Under the pieces are notes generated by a model that ran no database searches, was not told the DNA's origin, and saw only the letters and a program-made list of their open reading frames with translations. Made by a program: the position numbers and the translations under genes. A DNA stretch of 64,000 nucleotides from Flavobacteriales bacterium. Lineage in GTDB: Bacteria > Bacteroidota > Bacteroidia > Flavobacteriales_D > Sanyastnellaceae. Shown piece after piece: positions 7,973 to 18,000 of the stretch (within the stretch, counting starts at the first letter, position 1; every line of letters starts with the position of its first letter). The stretch is from the NCBI GenBank assembly GCA_002862785.1, contig PKDZ01000005.1:1-64000 (forward strand), read 5' to 3'.

Positions 7973-10222
7973 ATGTCCACCGCGCGCTGTCTCTCCGCAT
8001 CCCTGCTCCTCCTGCTTCTCGTGTCCCCTTGGAGCTCCGCATCCGCGCAGGGCGATCGATGTGCGACCGAGACCATTCTCGAGGCGCGACTGGCTGAGGA
8101 CACAGCCTATGCCCGGAGCTTCTTTGCCGTGGAATCCGCCTTGCGTGACATGGCCTCGACTTCCTTCCGCACGAGCACGGAATACACCCTGCCTGTCGTG
8201 GTCCACATCCTCCACCTCGGAGAAGCCGTGGGTGTGGAGAACAACCTGTCCGATGCCCAGATTCACGGCGCAATCGACGCCATGAACGCGGATTTTCGCG
8301 GCGATTATGGTGGATCGGACATCGACATTGAATTCGAGTTGGCCAGTCGGGATCCAGACGGGAATCCCAGCACGGGAATCGTTCGGGTCAACGCCGTGGA
8401 GAGCATTCCCGAATACGGGGATGACGGACTGGTGACGGGAGACAACCTCCACCCATCCTCAGAAAACGAGGTCAAGGCGCTGAGCCACTGGCCCACTGCG
8501 GACTACATCAACATCTGGGTGGTTTCGGGCCTCAATGGAGGGATGTCTCCTTTGGGATTCGCCTATCTCCCTCCTGTGAGCGGATTCTATGACGGCATCG
8601 TCCTGCATCGCCGGGTGTGCGGCATTGGAGAGGAGTATGATCTCCTCAACAACTACGACCTCAACAAGTCCCTGACCCACGAGATGGGACATTACCTCGG
8701 TCTCTATCACACCTTCCGACTGACCAATGGCTGTGCGGAGGAATCCAATTGCAACGCCCAGGGCGACCAAGTTTGTGACACCCCTCCCACAACGGGAAGT
8801 GCGGGATGCAGTGCCTTGGACTGCCCGGAGACGATGGTCGAGAACTACATGGATTATGGTTATGACCAATGCGTGCATGCCTTCACGGAAGGGCAGAGAA
8901 GCCGCATGCGCTCTGCCCTCCTCGACCATCGGGAAACCCTGCTCGAGAGCCAAGGCACCGTCCCCGTGGTCGCCCAAGACGCCGGTATCGCCTCCATCCA
9001 GGGATTGGCGCCGGTCGGCTGCAATGCCACCCATGACGTGGAGGTCTCCTTGCAGAATTTCGGAACCGAGGTCGTGACCGAGGCGACCCTCCATTTCTCA
9101 CTGGACGGTGGACTTCCGCTGGCCGTTGCTTGGTCCGGCGAACTGGAAGCCGGCATGAGCACGCTCGTTCCGCTTCCCGCACTTGCTGCGGGACAAGGAG
9201 CACACACATTGTCCGTCTGGTCGTCCATGACGGTCGATGACTATGCGCAGAATGACACGTTGAACATGGACTTTGACGTGGTGCCAGGCACGTGGTTGTC
9301 CATGGAAATCCAGTTTGACTTTCTGCCTCACGGAATCAGCTGGGCCGTAGAGCACAACGACCTGGGCTTGGTCGTGCTCGAAGGCAGCGACTATTTCAAT
9401 GATGAATATGCCAGCGAGTTCATCGAAATCGAGGGGTGCGCCTCGGACGGGTGCTATACCCTGACCGTAGAGGACCTCTTCGGGAACGGCATGCATTATT
9501 CCCCGCCCGGATGGTACTCTCTCTCGGACTCGGATGGCAATATCCTCGGCGAAGGATCGGGCAACTTCGGTGCTGAACAGACCCATGAATTCTGCGTCGA
9601 AGGATCCTCGGTCGAACCGTGTGTCGATGTCGATGGCAATGGCGTCTGCGATGAAGACGAGGGCGAACTCCAAGTCACCATTCTCGGCTGCACCGACGCG
9701 CTGAGTTGCACGTTCGATGCCGAAGCCAACACCGATGACGGAAGCTGTGACTACCTCGATGCGCTGGGCGATTGTGGGGGTGATTGTGAGGCAGACGATG
9801 ACGGGGACGGAATCTGCGATTCAGAGGAGGTTCCCGGCTGCACCGACGAGACGGCGTGCAATTATGACGCTGGAGCCACGGAAGAGAATGGCAACTGTGA
9901 CTATGCTGCTGAAGGCTATGACTGCGACGGCAATCCGCTGGTGAGTTCAGTGGGGAACCTCGAGACGGGGCCAACCCTGTCTGCCTTCCCAAATCCCAGT
10001 GTGGATGGCGTCTTCCGCATTGGAGGATTGCCAGGACCGGGACTGCACCTCTTGACCATCCGGGATGTGAACGGACGCATCGTTCGCATGGAACGTGCAG
10101 AGGCCATGTCCACCACGGCTGGTTGGACATTGCAACCGGACATGCAGCTGAAGGCCGGGGCCTACTTGGTCCAGGTTGGCGATGCCCGAGCGTCCCAAAC
10201 GGTCCGCATCCTGGTGCACTGA
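7973..10222 (+). CDS. Secreted M43 (cytophagalysin/pappalysin-like) zinc metalloprotease with T9SS domain
   Basis: A 749-residue exported protease. The signal peptide covers residues 1-26 (SSASAQ). The zinc motif HEMGHYLGLYH is at 236-246 (HExxHxxGxxH), and the Met-turn is in MVENYMDYGYDQC, both typical of M43. After a beta-rich middle region come two GCTD-type cysteine repeats (GCTDALSC ... DDGSCDY; GCTDETACNYD), a MopE-like DGDGICDSEEVPGC linker and a C-terminal type A T9SS domain (SAFPNPSVDGVFRIGGL ... GAYLVQVGDARASQTVRILV). Likely substrates are extracellular proteins. Confidence 0.93.
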   Translation: MSTARCLSASLLLLLLVSPWSSASAQGDRCATETILEARLAEDTAYARSFFAVESALRDMASTSFRTSTEYTLPVVVHILHLGEAVGVENNLSDAQIHGAIDAMNADFRGDYGGSDIDIEFELASRDPDGNPSTGIVRVNAVESIPEYGDDGLVTGDNLHPSSENEVKALSHWPTADYINIWVVSGLNGGMSPLGFAYLPPVSGFYDGIVLHRRVCGIGEEYDLLNNYDLNKSLTHEMGHYLGLYHTFRLTNGCAEESNCNAQGDQVCDTPPTTGSAGCSALDCPETMVENYMDYGYDQCVHAFTEGQRSRMRSALLDHRETLLESQGTVPVVAQDAGIASIQGLAPVGCNATHDVEVSLQNFGTEVVTEATLHFSLDGGLPLAVAWSGELEAGMSTLVPLPALAAGQGAHTLSVWSSMTVDDYAQNDTLNMDFDVVPGTWLSMEIQFDFLPHGISWAVEHNDLGLVVLEGSDYFNDEYASEFIEIEGCASDGCYTLTVEDLFGNGMHYSPPGWYSLSDSDGNILGEGSGNFGAEQTHEFCVEGSSVEPCVDVDGNGVCDEDEGELQVTILGCTDALSCTFDAEANTDDGSCDYLDALGDCGGDCEADDDGDGICDSEEVPGCTDETACNYDAGATEENGNCDYAAEGYDCDGNPLVSSVGNLETGPTLSAFPNPSVDGVFRIGGLPGPGLHLLTIRDVNGRIVRMERAEAMSTTAGWTLQPDMQLKAGAYLVQVGDARASQTVRILVH

Positions 10223-10247
10223 CCCTTTCCCTTGTGGGGCGAAGGCC

Positions 10248-10640
10248 TCAATCTTCTTCGAGCTCGGCCTGAATCTGCTCTCGCAAAGACAGGAGTCCCG
10301 CCGCTCCGCGGAGGAGCAAGGGCCAATGGGTGCTTTCCCAAAAGAGGTGACGTCGGCACTCGCCGTCCGAGCTGACTTCTTCCATGTGCAAACGATGCCG
10401 GCCCCAGGTCCCTGTCACGTCAATCACCTGTTGGTCGATTCCGGTTTCCAAAGTCTGGAGGGTCATCACCCCGATGGACACAGGGAGAACCTCTGTTCTC
10501 AGCGGTGACGAGAACCGGTCGGATGGACGGCAGGACTGCTCCATTTCGAAGGAGAGGCTCGTCGGAGCAACGAGACAAAGCAACAGATAGGCCGACGAAA
10601 TCGCCGCGGCGACCAGAAAGAAGAGTCGGACGTGTCCCAT
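10248..10640 (-). CDS. Small hypothetical protein with N-terminal membrane anchor
   Basis: A 130-residue protein with one N-terminal hydrophobic segment (residues about 4-26, LFFLVAAAISSAYLLLCLVA), which may be an anchor or an uncleaved signal, and a soluble remainder. I recognise no family. It starts 3 nt after the stop of the glycosyltransferase gene, so it is almost certainly cotranscribed with it and may belong to the same glycan process. The 3' end is convergent with the M43 protease. Confidence 0.7.
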   Translation of the reverse strand: MGHVRLFFLVAAAISSAYLLLCLVAPTSLSFEMEQSCRPSDRFSSPLRTEVLPVSIGVMTLQTLETGIDQQVIDVTGTWGRHRLHMEEVSSDGECRRHLFWESTHWPLLLRGAAGLLSLREQIQAELEED

Positions 10641-10643
10641 GGT

Positions 10644-11681
10644 TCAACTCGGGCAATCGGGCACCGCCCGGACCTCACCAATCGTAGGGTCCCGGCGCCG
10701 CAGGAGAACAACGGCGATGTATTCACTCAGAAGCCCCCAGCCGTAGGAGGTCAACTGGATTCGGGCTGCTCTGGGCACGAGCCATGCCACCCGCAAGGAC
10801 CCTGTATCAGCCCAACCTTGGATGAACAGGGCCACATGCCAAAGGACAAATGGTACGACTGGCAGGGCGGACACCTGCGCGTTCCATCCGATGCCGAAAT
10901 GCAGAAAAAGCGAGAGGGGCATCATGGTCAGCACATAGACGAGAAACAGGGTGGGCATCCAATGGATGGGCCGGATGGCACCGGGACAGAATTTCCGAAT
11001 GTTCACGCGCGCCGTCCCGAAGAACCGCACCTGCTTCTTGAACTGGGCGAAATCCGTCCTCCGCTTGTGGTACACGTAGGCCTCGGGGATGAGGACGCTA
11101 TGGAGGCCATGCGCCACAAGGCGCATGGAGAATTCGATGTCCTCCCCCTTCACGCTGATTTTGTACCCACCGCTGATCTCCCAAGCCTTTCGGGAAATCC
11201 CCATGTTGAAGGAGCGCGGTTGATATTGCCCCACATTTCGGGCGCCACCTCGGATGCCTCCCGTGGTCAAGGCGGACGTCATCGCATGGCTGATGGCTTT
11301 CTGCAAGGGCGTGAACGAGGGATGCGCCGCATCGGGTCCCCCATAGACGTCGACTTCCGGGTGGGCGCGCAGGTGCGCTTCCACCACCTCGAAGTAGGTC
11401 CGGGGTATGAGGCAGTCGGAATCGAACACCACGAACCACTCACCACGGGCGTGCTCAAAGCCGAAATTCCGAGTGAAGCCCTGGCGCGTGTTCTCCTTCC
11501 AGAAGTAGCGCACGTCCAATCGATCCGCAAACCCCTCGACGATGTCTCGGGCGTCGCGCTCACTGCCATCCTCGACAACCAGGACCTCAAAGTCCCGGAA
11601 AGTCTGTTCAGCGAGGCTCTCCAAAAGCTCTCGGATTTCCTCAGGGCGGTTGTAGAGGGGGACGATGACGGAAAAGCGCAC
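10644..11681 (-). CDS. Family 2 glycosyltransferase with C-terminal membrane segments
   Basis: A 345-residue GT-A fold enzyme that transfers a sugar from a nucleotide donor, probably onto a lipid or surface glycan. The N-terminus RFSVIVPLYNRPEEIRELLE, the VVEDGSERD motif and the DxD motif in WFVVFDSDCLIP are characteristic. The C-terminal 100 residues hold two or three hydrophobic spans (PTLFLVYVLTMMPLSLFL; VVPFVLWHVALFIQGW). The GTG at 11681 was chosen as start because it directly precedes RFSVIVPLYN and a TATTTTCG -7 element ends 3 nt before it. Confidence 0.92.
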   Translation of the reverse strand: MRFSVIVPLYNRPEEIRELLESLAEQTFRDFEVLVVEDGSERDARDIVEGFADRLDVRYFWKENTRQGFTRNFGFEHARGEWFVVFDSDCLIPRTYFEVVEAHLRAHPEVDVYGGPDAAHPSFTPLQKAISHAMTSALTTGGIRGGARNVGQYQPRSFNMGISRKAWEISGGYKISVKGEDIEFSMRLVAHGLHSVLIPEAYVYHKRRTDFAQFKKQVRFFGTARVNIRKFCPGAIRPIHWMPTLFLVYVLTMMPLSLFLHFGIGWNAQVSALPVVPFVLWHVALFIQGWADTGSLRVAWLVPRAARIQLTSYGWGLLSEYIAVVLLRRRDPTIGEVRAVPDCPS

Positions 11682-11684
11682 GCC

Positions 11685-11692
11685 CGAAAATA
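11685..11692 (-). promoter_or_regulatory. -7 element abutting the glycosyltransferase start
   Basis: Minus-strand TATTTTCG has one mismatch to TAnnTTTG and lies 3 nt before the GTG at 11681. It supports that start and an essentially leaderless mRNA. Confidence 0.5.
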
Positions 11693-11742
11693 CAATGGGC
11701 AGCGGCCGCCCCGCACCTGTCCATCCTGCTGAGCACTCCCTG

Positions 11743-11750
11743 TATCTTGG
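11743..11750 (+). promoter_or_regulatory. -7 element abutting the DUF819 start
   Basis: TATCTTGG has one mismatch to TAnnTTTG and ends 4 nt before the GTG at 11755. It is divergent from the glycosyltransferase promoter 51 bp away. Confidence 0.45.
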
Positions 11751-11754
11751 GGCC

Positions 11755-13032
11755 GTGATCACTCAAGACGCCCCCATCTTCGGCCTGCTTCTCGCGTGCC
11801 TGGCCCTCGTGTTTCATACGGCCCGGCTGCCGCAATTCGCGAAGTTCTACCGCATCGTACCGGCCTTGCTCATGGCCTATTTCCTGCCCGCCATCCTCAA
11901 CTCCACCGGGATCATCGAAGCGGGCGAGGGCAGCAATCTGTACTACGTGGCGAGCCGCTATCTGCTGCCAGCCAGCCTGATCATGTTCTGCCTGTCCATC
12001 GACATCAAGGGAATCCTAAACCTCGGCCCCAAGGCGCTCATCATGTTCTTCGCTGCCACGCTGGGCATCGTCGTCGGAGGCCCCGTGGCCCTGTGGCTGG
12101 TGAGCCAAATCCGACCCGACGTTCTCGGGGGAGACGCCCCCGATGCCCTTTGGCGCGGCCTTTCGACCATTGCCGGAAGCTGGATCGGCGGTGGCGCCAA
12201 CCAGACTGCCCTCAAGGAAATTGCACAGGCTCAGGACGACCAATTCAGCGTTATGATCATCGTCGACGTGTTCGTGGCCAACCTCTGGATGCCGTTCCTT
12301 TTGATCGGTGCCGGCATCAGTGCCGTCATCGACAAGCGGCTCAAGGCAGACGCTTCCGCCGTCGACGCCCTCAAGCAAAAGGTGGAGGACTACCAACAGA
12401 GCATCGCGCGCATCCCCTCGTTCAACGACCTCATGGTCCTCTTCGGAGTCATCTTTCTCATGGTCGGACTCGCCCATTTCGCCGGGGATGGCATCAGCCA
12501 GGGCATCGCGAGCGCTTTCGATGACGCCTTAGAACGCAATCCAGATTCTTCCGTGCGCTTCCTGAGCTCGCTGACCAGCCATTTCTTCTGGCTCGTCTTC
12601 CTGTCCACCGGATTCGGGGTGGCCTTGAGCTTCACCCCCATGAAGGCCTATGAAGGGGCGGGCGCCAGCAAAATGGCCAGCGTCTTCCTTTACGTCCTGG
12701 TCGCCACCATCGGAGCCAAGATGGACATCGGAGAATTGGTTCACTCTTGGGAACGCTATTGGCCCGTAATCGTGATCGGGCTCCTTTGGATGCTGGTCCA
12801 CGTGGTCATCCTGCTTGCCGTGGCCAAGGTCATTCGTGCACCCTTCTTCTTCGTCGCAGTCGGGAGCCAGGCCAATGTGGGTGGGGCAGCCAGTGCGCCC
12901 ATCGTCGCGAGCGCTTTCAGCCCTGCACTCGCTCCAGTGGGTGTCTTGCTCGCGGTATTGGGCTATGCTGTCGGAACCGTTGCTGCGGTCGTCTGCATGG
13001 AATTCATGCGGTACCTGAGCGGGGGTGGATGA
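11755..13032 (+). CDS. DUF819 (YjcL-type) integral membrane transporter
   Basis: A 425-residue protein with about ten to twelve hydrophobic spans, starting ITQDAPIFGLLLACLALVFH. Conserved DUF819 features include ARLPQFAKFYRIVPALLMAY, the SWIGGGANQTALKEI loop and the C-terminal VGSQANVGGAASAPIVASAF segment, whose GG/NxxG pattern resembles glutamate and cation symporters of the CPA/GltS type. The substrate is unknown. The GTG at 11755 was preferred to the upstream in-frame codon because of the adjoining -7 element and because residues upstream of it are not hydrophobic or conserved. Confidence 0.9.
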   Translation: MITQDAPIFGLLLACLALVFHTARLPQFAKFYRIVPALLMAYFLPAILNSTGIIEAGEGSNLYYVASRYLLPASLIMFCLSIDIKGILNLGPKALIMFFAATLGIVVGGPVALWLVSQIRPDVLGGDAPDALWRGLSTIAGSWIGGGANQTALKEIAQAQDDQFSVMIIVDVFVANLWMPFLLIGAGISAVIDKRLKADASAVDALKQKVEDYQQSIARIPSFNDLMVLFGVIFLMVGLAHFAGDGISQGIASAFDDALERNPDSSVRFLSSLTSHFFWLVFLSTGFGVALSFTPMKAYEGAGASKMASVFLYVLVATIGAKMDIGELVHSWERYWPVIVIGLLWMLVHVVILLAVAKVIRAPFFFVAVGSQANVGGAASAPIVASAFSPALAPVGVLLAVLGYAVGTVAAVVCMEFMRYLSGGG

Positions 13033-13214
13033 CGTAGATCGTCCGCCGCCGGTCGTTTAAATCCTTCTCTCGGACGATCATGTCCTTTCCATGCCGCATT
13101 TGGTAAACGCGGTTGACGTCCCGGATGAATTGGGCACGCTTGGCCCGTCTCGATTCGGAAGACAGGTCCCCTCCCTGCCAGATCGAGGAATTGGTTCACT
13201 TCCTCTGTGGACAT
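13004..13214 (-). pseudogene. Decayed or frameshifted short gene
   Basis: On the minus strand an ATG at 13214 opens MSTEEVNQFLD, after which protein-like sequence continues only in another frame: SESRRAKRAQFIRDVNRVYQ, then MRHGKDMIVREKD and RRRTIYVIHPRSGTA up to a TGA at 13004. The second frame begins directly after a TGA, so the gene appears to need a frameshift near 13175-13190. The 3' end overlaps the DUF819 gene by 29 nt in convergent orientation. No family is recognised. A sequencing error, programmed frameshift or real decay cannot be told apart here. Confidence 0.35.
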
Positions 13215-13504
13215 GATGCGAGCTCAGGCGGCTCAGCCCTTGGAGAAGAGGGCCAACCGCAATGAAGTCGAGCATTCGACAGCGGCCATCCGTTTCAGAG
13301 GGTCTTGTGCCGAACCGGAAATTACAGGTGTAGACAGCAGAAGGAAGGGCAACGTGATCCGTCGTACTCGACAAAGATGACTCCGACATCAAAAACGATG
13401 AGACAGAAATCTGTGATGTGTATCACAACGCATTTTGCAACACACCATAAGCCTCTACCAATTTATTATTCAATCGCTTAACACATACCGTAATTTATTC
13501 CTCG
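13215..13504. other. Intergenic region with AT-rich upstream stretch of the HDAC-like gene
   Basis: I see no convincing gene here. From about 13385 to 13504 the DNA is clearly AT-richer than its surroundings. It ends in TAATTTAT, a 6 of 8 match to the -7 consensus, 6 nt before the ATG at 13505. Confidence 0.4.
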
Positions 13505-14404
13505 ATGCTCATCGCTCACCACACCTGCTACGCACATCCACTCCCAGAGAATCATCGGTTCCCCATGGAAAAGTATGTGATGCTCGCCGGCCAACTGGGC
13601 CTGGAAGGCATCGGTGATGACCCAGAATGGCACTCCCCGACGCCCATGGCCGAAAAAGATATAATCCGCAGTCATTCATCCTCCTATTACACCAGCCTCC
13701 TCAACGGATCGTGGACCCGCGAGGAAGAACGTCGTTCGGGATTCACTTGGTCCCCAGAGTTAATCCGGAGAGAGTCCATCATCATGCAAGGCACATGGTC
13801 TTGCGCCCAAGCTGCAAGCCAAGGCGATATCGGACTCAATATCGCCGGAGGTACCCATCACGCTTTTGCCAATCGGGCAGAGGGCTTTTGTCTGCTGAAT
13901 GACCTGGCCCTGTCTGCCGACCTGTTGCTTTACAACGGCATGGCCAGGCGTGTGCTCATCGTTGACCTAGACGTGCATCAGGGCAACGGCACGGCCGCAA
14001 TGACCCGCGGCGACGATCGCATTTTCACTTTTAGCATGCACGGTGCGTCCAACTACCCATTCCGCAAGGAAACCAGCACGTTGGATGTACCGCTCCCGAA
14101 TGGAACCGAGGACCCCCTCTATCTGGCCCTGCTCCAAGACCACATGGACAACATCCTTGACGACTTCAAGCCGAATGTGGTGCTGTACCAGTGCGGGGTG
14201 GATGTTCTCGCTTCTGACAAACTGGGCAAGCTGTCCTTGACCTTGGAAGGCTGTTTGGAGCGGGATCGTATCGTGCTCGAATCCTGCCGGAAACGGGACA
14301 TAGGTGTCGCTTGCGCCATGGGCGGAGGCTATTCGAAGGATGTGAGCGTCATCGTCGAGGCCCACATGCAGACCTTCCGCCTCGCCCGTGAGCTTTGGAG
14401 TTGA
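13505..14404 (+). CDS. Histone deacetylase-family zinc hydrolase (class IV/AcuC-like)
   Basis: A 299-residue arginase/deacetylase-fold enzyme. The active-site blocks are GGTHHA at 115-120, the zinc-binding DLDVHQGNGTA at 154-164 and the distal QCGVDVLASDKLG near 226. Residues match the short HDAC11-like/class IV bacterial group in length and order. In bacteria such enzymes deacetylate acetyl-lysine proteins, polyamines or small acyl-amides; the substrate here is not predictable. It converges with ribA, leaving only 12 nt between stops, and is preceded by an unusually AT-rich 120-nt stretch. Confidence 0.93.
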   Translation: MLIAHHTCYAHPLPENHRFPMEKYVMLAGQLGLEGIGDDPEWHSPTPMAEKDIIRSHSSSYYTSLLNGSWTREEERRSGFTWSPELIRRESIIMQGTWSCAQAASQGDIGLNIAGGTHHAFANRAEGFCLLNDLALSADLLLYNGMARRVLIVDLDVHQGNGTAAMTRGDDRIFTFSMHGASNYPFRKETSTLDVPLPNGTEDPLYLALLQDHMDNILDDFKPNVVLYQCGVDVLASDKLGKLSLTLEGCLERDRIVLESCRKRDIGVACAMGGGYSKDVSVIVEAHMQTFRLARELWS

Positions 14405-14416
14405 GCTACCAACGCA

Positions 14417-14992
14417 TCAAAGCCAGTGACCGGCAATGTCGGCCTTGGCCTTGAGATAGGCTGCATTGTCCTGATGCGCACCCACTGCGACCGCAATCCG
14501 GTCCACCTCCACCCCTGCGTTCTCCAGCGCCTTCACCTTGTGCGGGTTGTTGGTCAGAAGCCCAACGGACTCGACGCCCAACTGCCTCAAGATGGCCACA
14601 GCCGCATCATACTCCCGGGCATCCTCCGCATGTCCCCTTGCCACGTTGGCCTCGAATGTATCTAGGCCTTCATCCTGCAGGTTGTAGGCGCGCAGTTTTT
14701 CGACAAGGCCGATGCCCCGCCCTTCCTGACGCAGATAGATCAAGAGACCTCCGTTTTGTTTGAAGTGGTCTAATGCGGCCACGAGCTGGGACCCACAATC
14801 ACACCGACGGCTAGCGAACACGTCACCCGTCATGCACTCGCTGTGGATGCGGAGCGGCACCCGACCAGGCTTGAGTTTCTCTAGGTTGCGATGCAGGACC
14901 ACATGTGGGTAACGATCCCCTTCTTCCCCAAAAGCCACCATCACATACTCTCCCCACTTGCTCGGCAAACGACTCTCAACCAACATTTTCAT
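14417..14992 (-). CDS. ribA: GTP cyclohydrolase II
   Basis: A 191-residue stand-alone RibA, which opens GTP to the 2,5-diamino-6-ribosylamino-pyrimidinone phosphate, formate and pyrophosphate in the first step of riboflavin synthesis. The zinc cysteines are all present: Cys53 in HSECMTGD and Cys64/Cys66 in RRCDCGSQL. The catalytic RQEGRGIGL block is at 88-96, and LLTNNPHKV follows. A perfect TAATTTTG element ends 4 nt before the ATG. It likely supplies the activity that the RibA-like half of the ribBA gene at 30089-31237 has lost. Confidence 0.96.
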   Translation of the reverse strand: MKMLVESRLPSKWGEYVMVAFGEEGDRYPHVVLHRNLEKLKPGRVPLRIHSECMTGDVFASRRCDCGSQLVAALDHFKQNGGLLIYLRQEGRGIGLVEKLRAYNLQDEGLDTFEANVARGHAEDAREYDAAVAILRQLGVESVGLLTNNPHKVKALENAGVEVDRIAVAVGAHQDNAAYLKAKADIAGHWL

Positions 14993-14996
14993 ATCC

Positions 14997-15004
14997 CAAA
15001 ATTA
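14997..15004 (-). promoter_or_regulatory. -7 element abutting ribA
   Basis: Minus-strand TAATTTTG is a perfect TAnnTTTG match, 4 nt before the ATG at 14992. No good TTG sits 17-23 nt further upstream; the nearest is at a 26-nt spacing (15031-15033). Confidence 0.55.
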
Positions 15005-15040
15005 GAGTCGGTACCTCCTGTCCGATGCATCAAGGAATCA

Positions 15041-15078
15041 GATAAAAAAAGAAAGGCGCCCCTGACAGAGCGCCTTTC
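15041..15078 (-). terminator. Rho-independent terminator of the giant surface protein gene
   Basis: The stem GAAAGGCGC/GCGCCTTTC (15051-15059 with 15070-15078) is followed on the minus strand by seven T residues. It lies 22 nt beyond the stop at 15100. Confidence 0.85.
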
Positions 15079-15099
15079 CCAATTTCATTGTGCCTAGAA

Positions 15100-18000
15100 T
15101 CACTCCTCGCAAGTCTGTCCGAAGGCACCGAGGATAATCAGCAGGTCACCCACAGCCGTCGCACCGTCCCCATCGATGTCCGTCAGGCAGGAGCTGCCAC
15201 CGGAGAACTCGCAGGAGCCGTCCTCGCTGTTGGCAGCCGCGTTGTAGTTGTCGGCATCGGAGTATGTGCAGCCAAACACCAGCGGTGTGGCGCAGGAACC
15301 GTCATCGGAACCGGCAAACGGGCTGAACTCCGCGCTTAACGGATCGGTGCAACCGGCGCATGCAGCGCACTCTCCAAAGCACACCACGTCCACCGTCATA
15401 TCCGATCCAGCCACAACCACCTGACGGTTGTATCCGCCTTGACCGTTGTCGGCACCACACTCCGCGGGTACTGACTCTTCACCTGCCCAGTCACCACCAT
15501 TGATGAACTTATAGTCATGGGTGCCATTGGCAAGCTGCAACGTGTAGGTATACAGGCCCAGTCCTGGGTTGTCCATCGGCGTACCACTGGCATCCCAGCC
15601 CTGGAAACCGCCCGCGACGAATGTGCCGCTGACCACTTCCTGATTGCTCATGTCCACTTGCAGGGTCACGAGGTAGGCACAGGAGCCATCATCGATGGTG
15701 GCCTCGGAGTCATAGTTCTGGGCACCGGAATCCGTGCAGCCGATTGGGGCGTCGCAGGAGAAACAGGAATTCCAGCACACCACGTCGAGTGTGGCCGCTG
15801 CGGATACGTCGAGAGTCCGGTTGACGAACCCATCAATCGTGCTTGTACAAACGTCACCATCCGTGAAGAACTCCTGATCGGTCCAACCGTCCACCGTGAA
15901 CTTGTATTCCACGGTTCCAGCCGGTACGTCGACCGTCACAGCGTAGATACCGTCACCGTCCGCATCGTCCATTACGATGCAGTCACCGCACCATCCGGTG
16001 AAACTGCCATTTAGGTTGACCATACCGTAAGAGCCACCATAGCCCGCCATGTCCACCTGGAAGGTGATGGGGTACTGACAAGATCCGTCGTCTTCCGTTG
16101 CTGTGGCGGCGTAGTTGCTGGCCGAGGGGTCTGTGCAACCGAGGATGGCTCCACTGCCCTCACAGTTAGAGCAACTATTCCAGCAGACGACCGGCTCGCT
16201 CTGATTTCCGAAGAGCTGGAGGACGCGGTTGGTGAACCCGAAGTTCTCCGTCACACATCCATCGAGTCCCGCGAGATTCTCTTGTGCATCCCACCCATTG
16301 ACCGTGAACTTGTATTCATAGTAGTCGTAAGTCAGCGGAATGGTCGTCTGATAAACGCCATCGCCGTCCTCGTCCAACATTACATTGCAAGGACCGCACC
16401 AACCGTTGAACTCACCGTTGACGTAAACGGAGTCCGTCCCAGCCAAGGCATACTCGCTCATGTTAACACTGAAAGTAACGTCATAGATGCAACTGCCGTC
16501 GTTGGCCGTAGCCGTGGCGTCATAGTTGCTGGCCATATCGTCTGTGCAGCCCAAGATGTCATCCTGACCAACACAGGCGAGGCAGGATCCCCAACACACG
16601 GTGTCGAGGGCAATCGGATCAGCACCGGCCACATCCAAGTCACGGTTGGTGAAGCCCCCGGACTTTACGACACAGGGCCCCACAGGATTGTCGCCGGGAG
16701 CTAGATCTTCTTCGTCTGCCCAGGCATCCACCTGGAACTTGTAGCGGTAGTTCTCTCCTTCAGGAAGGTCGATTGTCGCCGTCCAGATGCCGTCCATGTC
16801 GTCGTCAGTCATTTGGTTGCAATCACCGCAGAAATCATTCCACGTTCCGGACACGTTGACGAAGCCGAAGGTTCCGGCATAATTGTTCATGTCTACGCTA
16901 AAGGAGACCGCCAAGCTGTCCGAAGGGGTCGGATCACCGCCCCCATCTCCTTCACTTTCACAAGCATCGCAACTGTTGAAGCAGACCACCGGGAGGGTAG
17001 CGTCTCCGTCCACGATGTAGGAGCGGTTGGTGAAGCCATCGATGGTGCTCGTGCAGGACTCTCCACCAGCGAATTCTTCCTGAGCTGTCCATGCGTCTAA
17101 GGTGAACTTGTATTCCACTGTGTCCGCAGCCAAGTCCACAGTTACCGTGTATACGTTATCTCCATCGGAATCGTTCATCGCGATACAACCTCCGCACCAG
17201 CCGGTAAAGGTGCCGTTGAGGTTGACAGTGCCAAATGCGCCCGTGTAATCGGACATATCCACCTGGAAAGTCACAGCATACGTGGTCGGGGGCGCCTCAC
17301 AGGTGCCATCTGTGCTGCATTGGCCGAAGCAGGTGCTGATAGTGGTGTTCTCAGTCACCGGGGCCAAGATGCGATCGTCGAAGTTGCCCGGGTCGGAGCA
17401 AGGCAAACCGGTAAGGATCTCCTTGGCTCCCCAGTCGCCGCCATCGTTGGGGCTGTTCAAGAAGACGTAGTTTCCAGCAGTGCCTGCGGCCACATTGACC
17501 GTGACTGTGTACGTCCCGTCTGCATCGTCATCGGACATTGCGTGAGCCATCGCGTCTCCAAAAACGCCACCACCCAAGAACATGCCATTGGGACCAACTG
17601 AGATGTTTTCGGTGTTGACGTTGAAGGTCACATCGTACATTTCAGTGGGGTCTCCACCTCCGCTTCCGTCGCAAGCGTCGCAACTGTTGAAGCAGACGGT
17701 GGCCAAATCGGTGTCGGCGTCAAACGTCAGCGTGCGATTTGTGAACCCGTCGATTGTGCTTGTGCAGGATCCACCGGGCTGGAATTCTTCTTGTTGAGTC
17801 CATCCGTCGAGGGTGAACTTGTACTCAATGGTGCCTTCCTCAAGGGGCAAAGTCACCTCGTAAATGCCGTTGGCATTGTTGTCCGCCATCGGGTTGCATC
17901 CGCCGCACCAGCCATTGAAGCTTCCGTTGACGTTGACCACATCGAAGTCGCCGTCAAAGTCGTTCATGTCCACGCGGAACGTTACGTTGTAGGTGTTTCC

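Noticed and set aside
10248..11755. Alternative plus-strand frames over the glycosyltransferase and small membrane protein
   Set aside because: The minus-strand GT2 motifs (VIVPLYNRP, EDGSERD, DSD) and adjoining -7 element define the coding strand.
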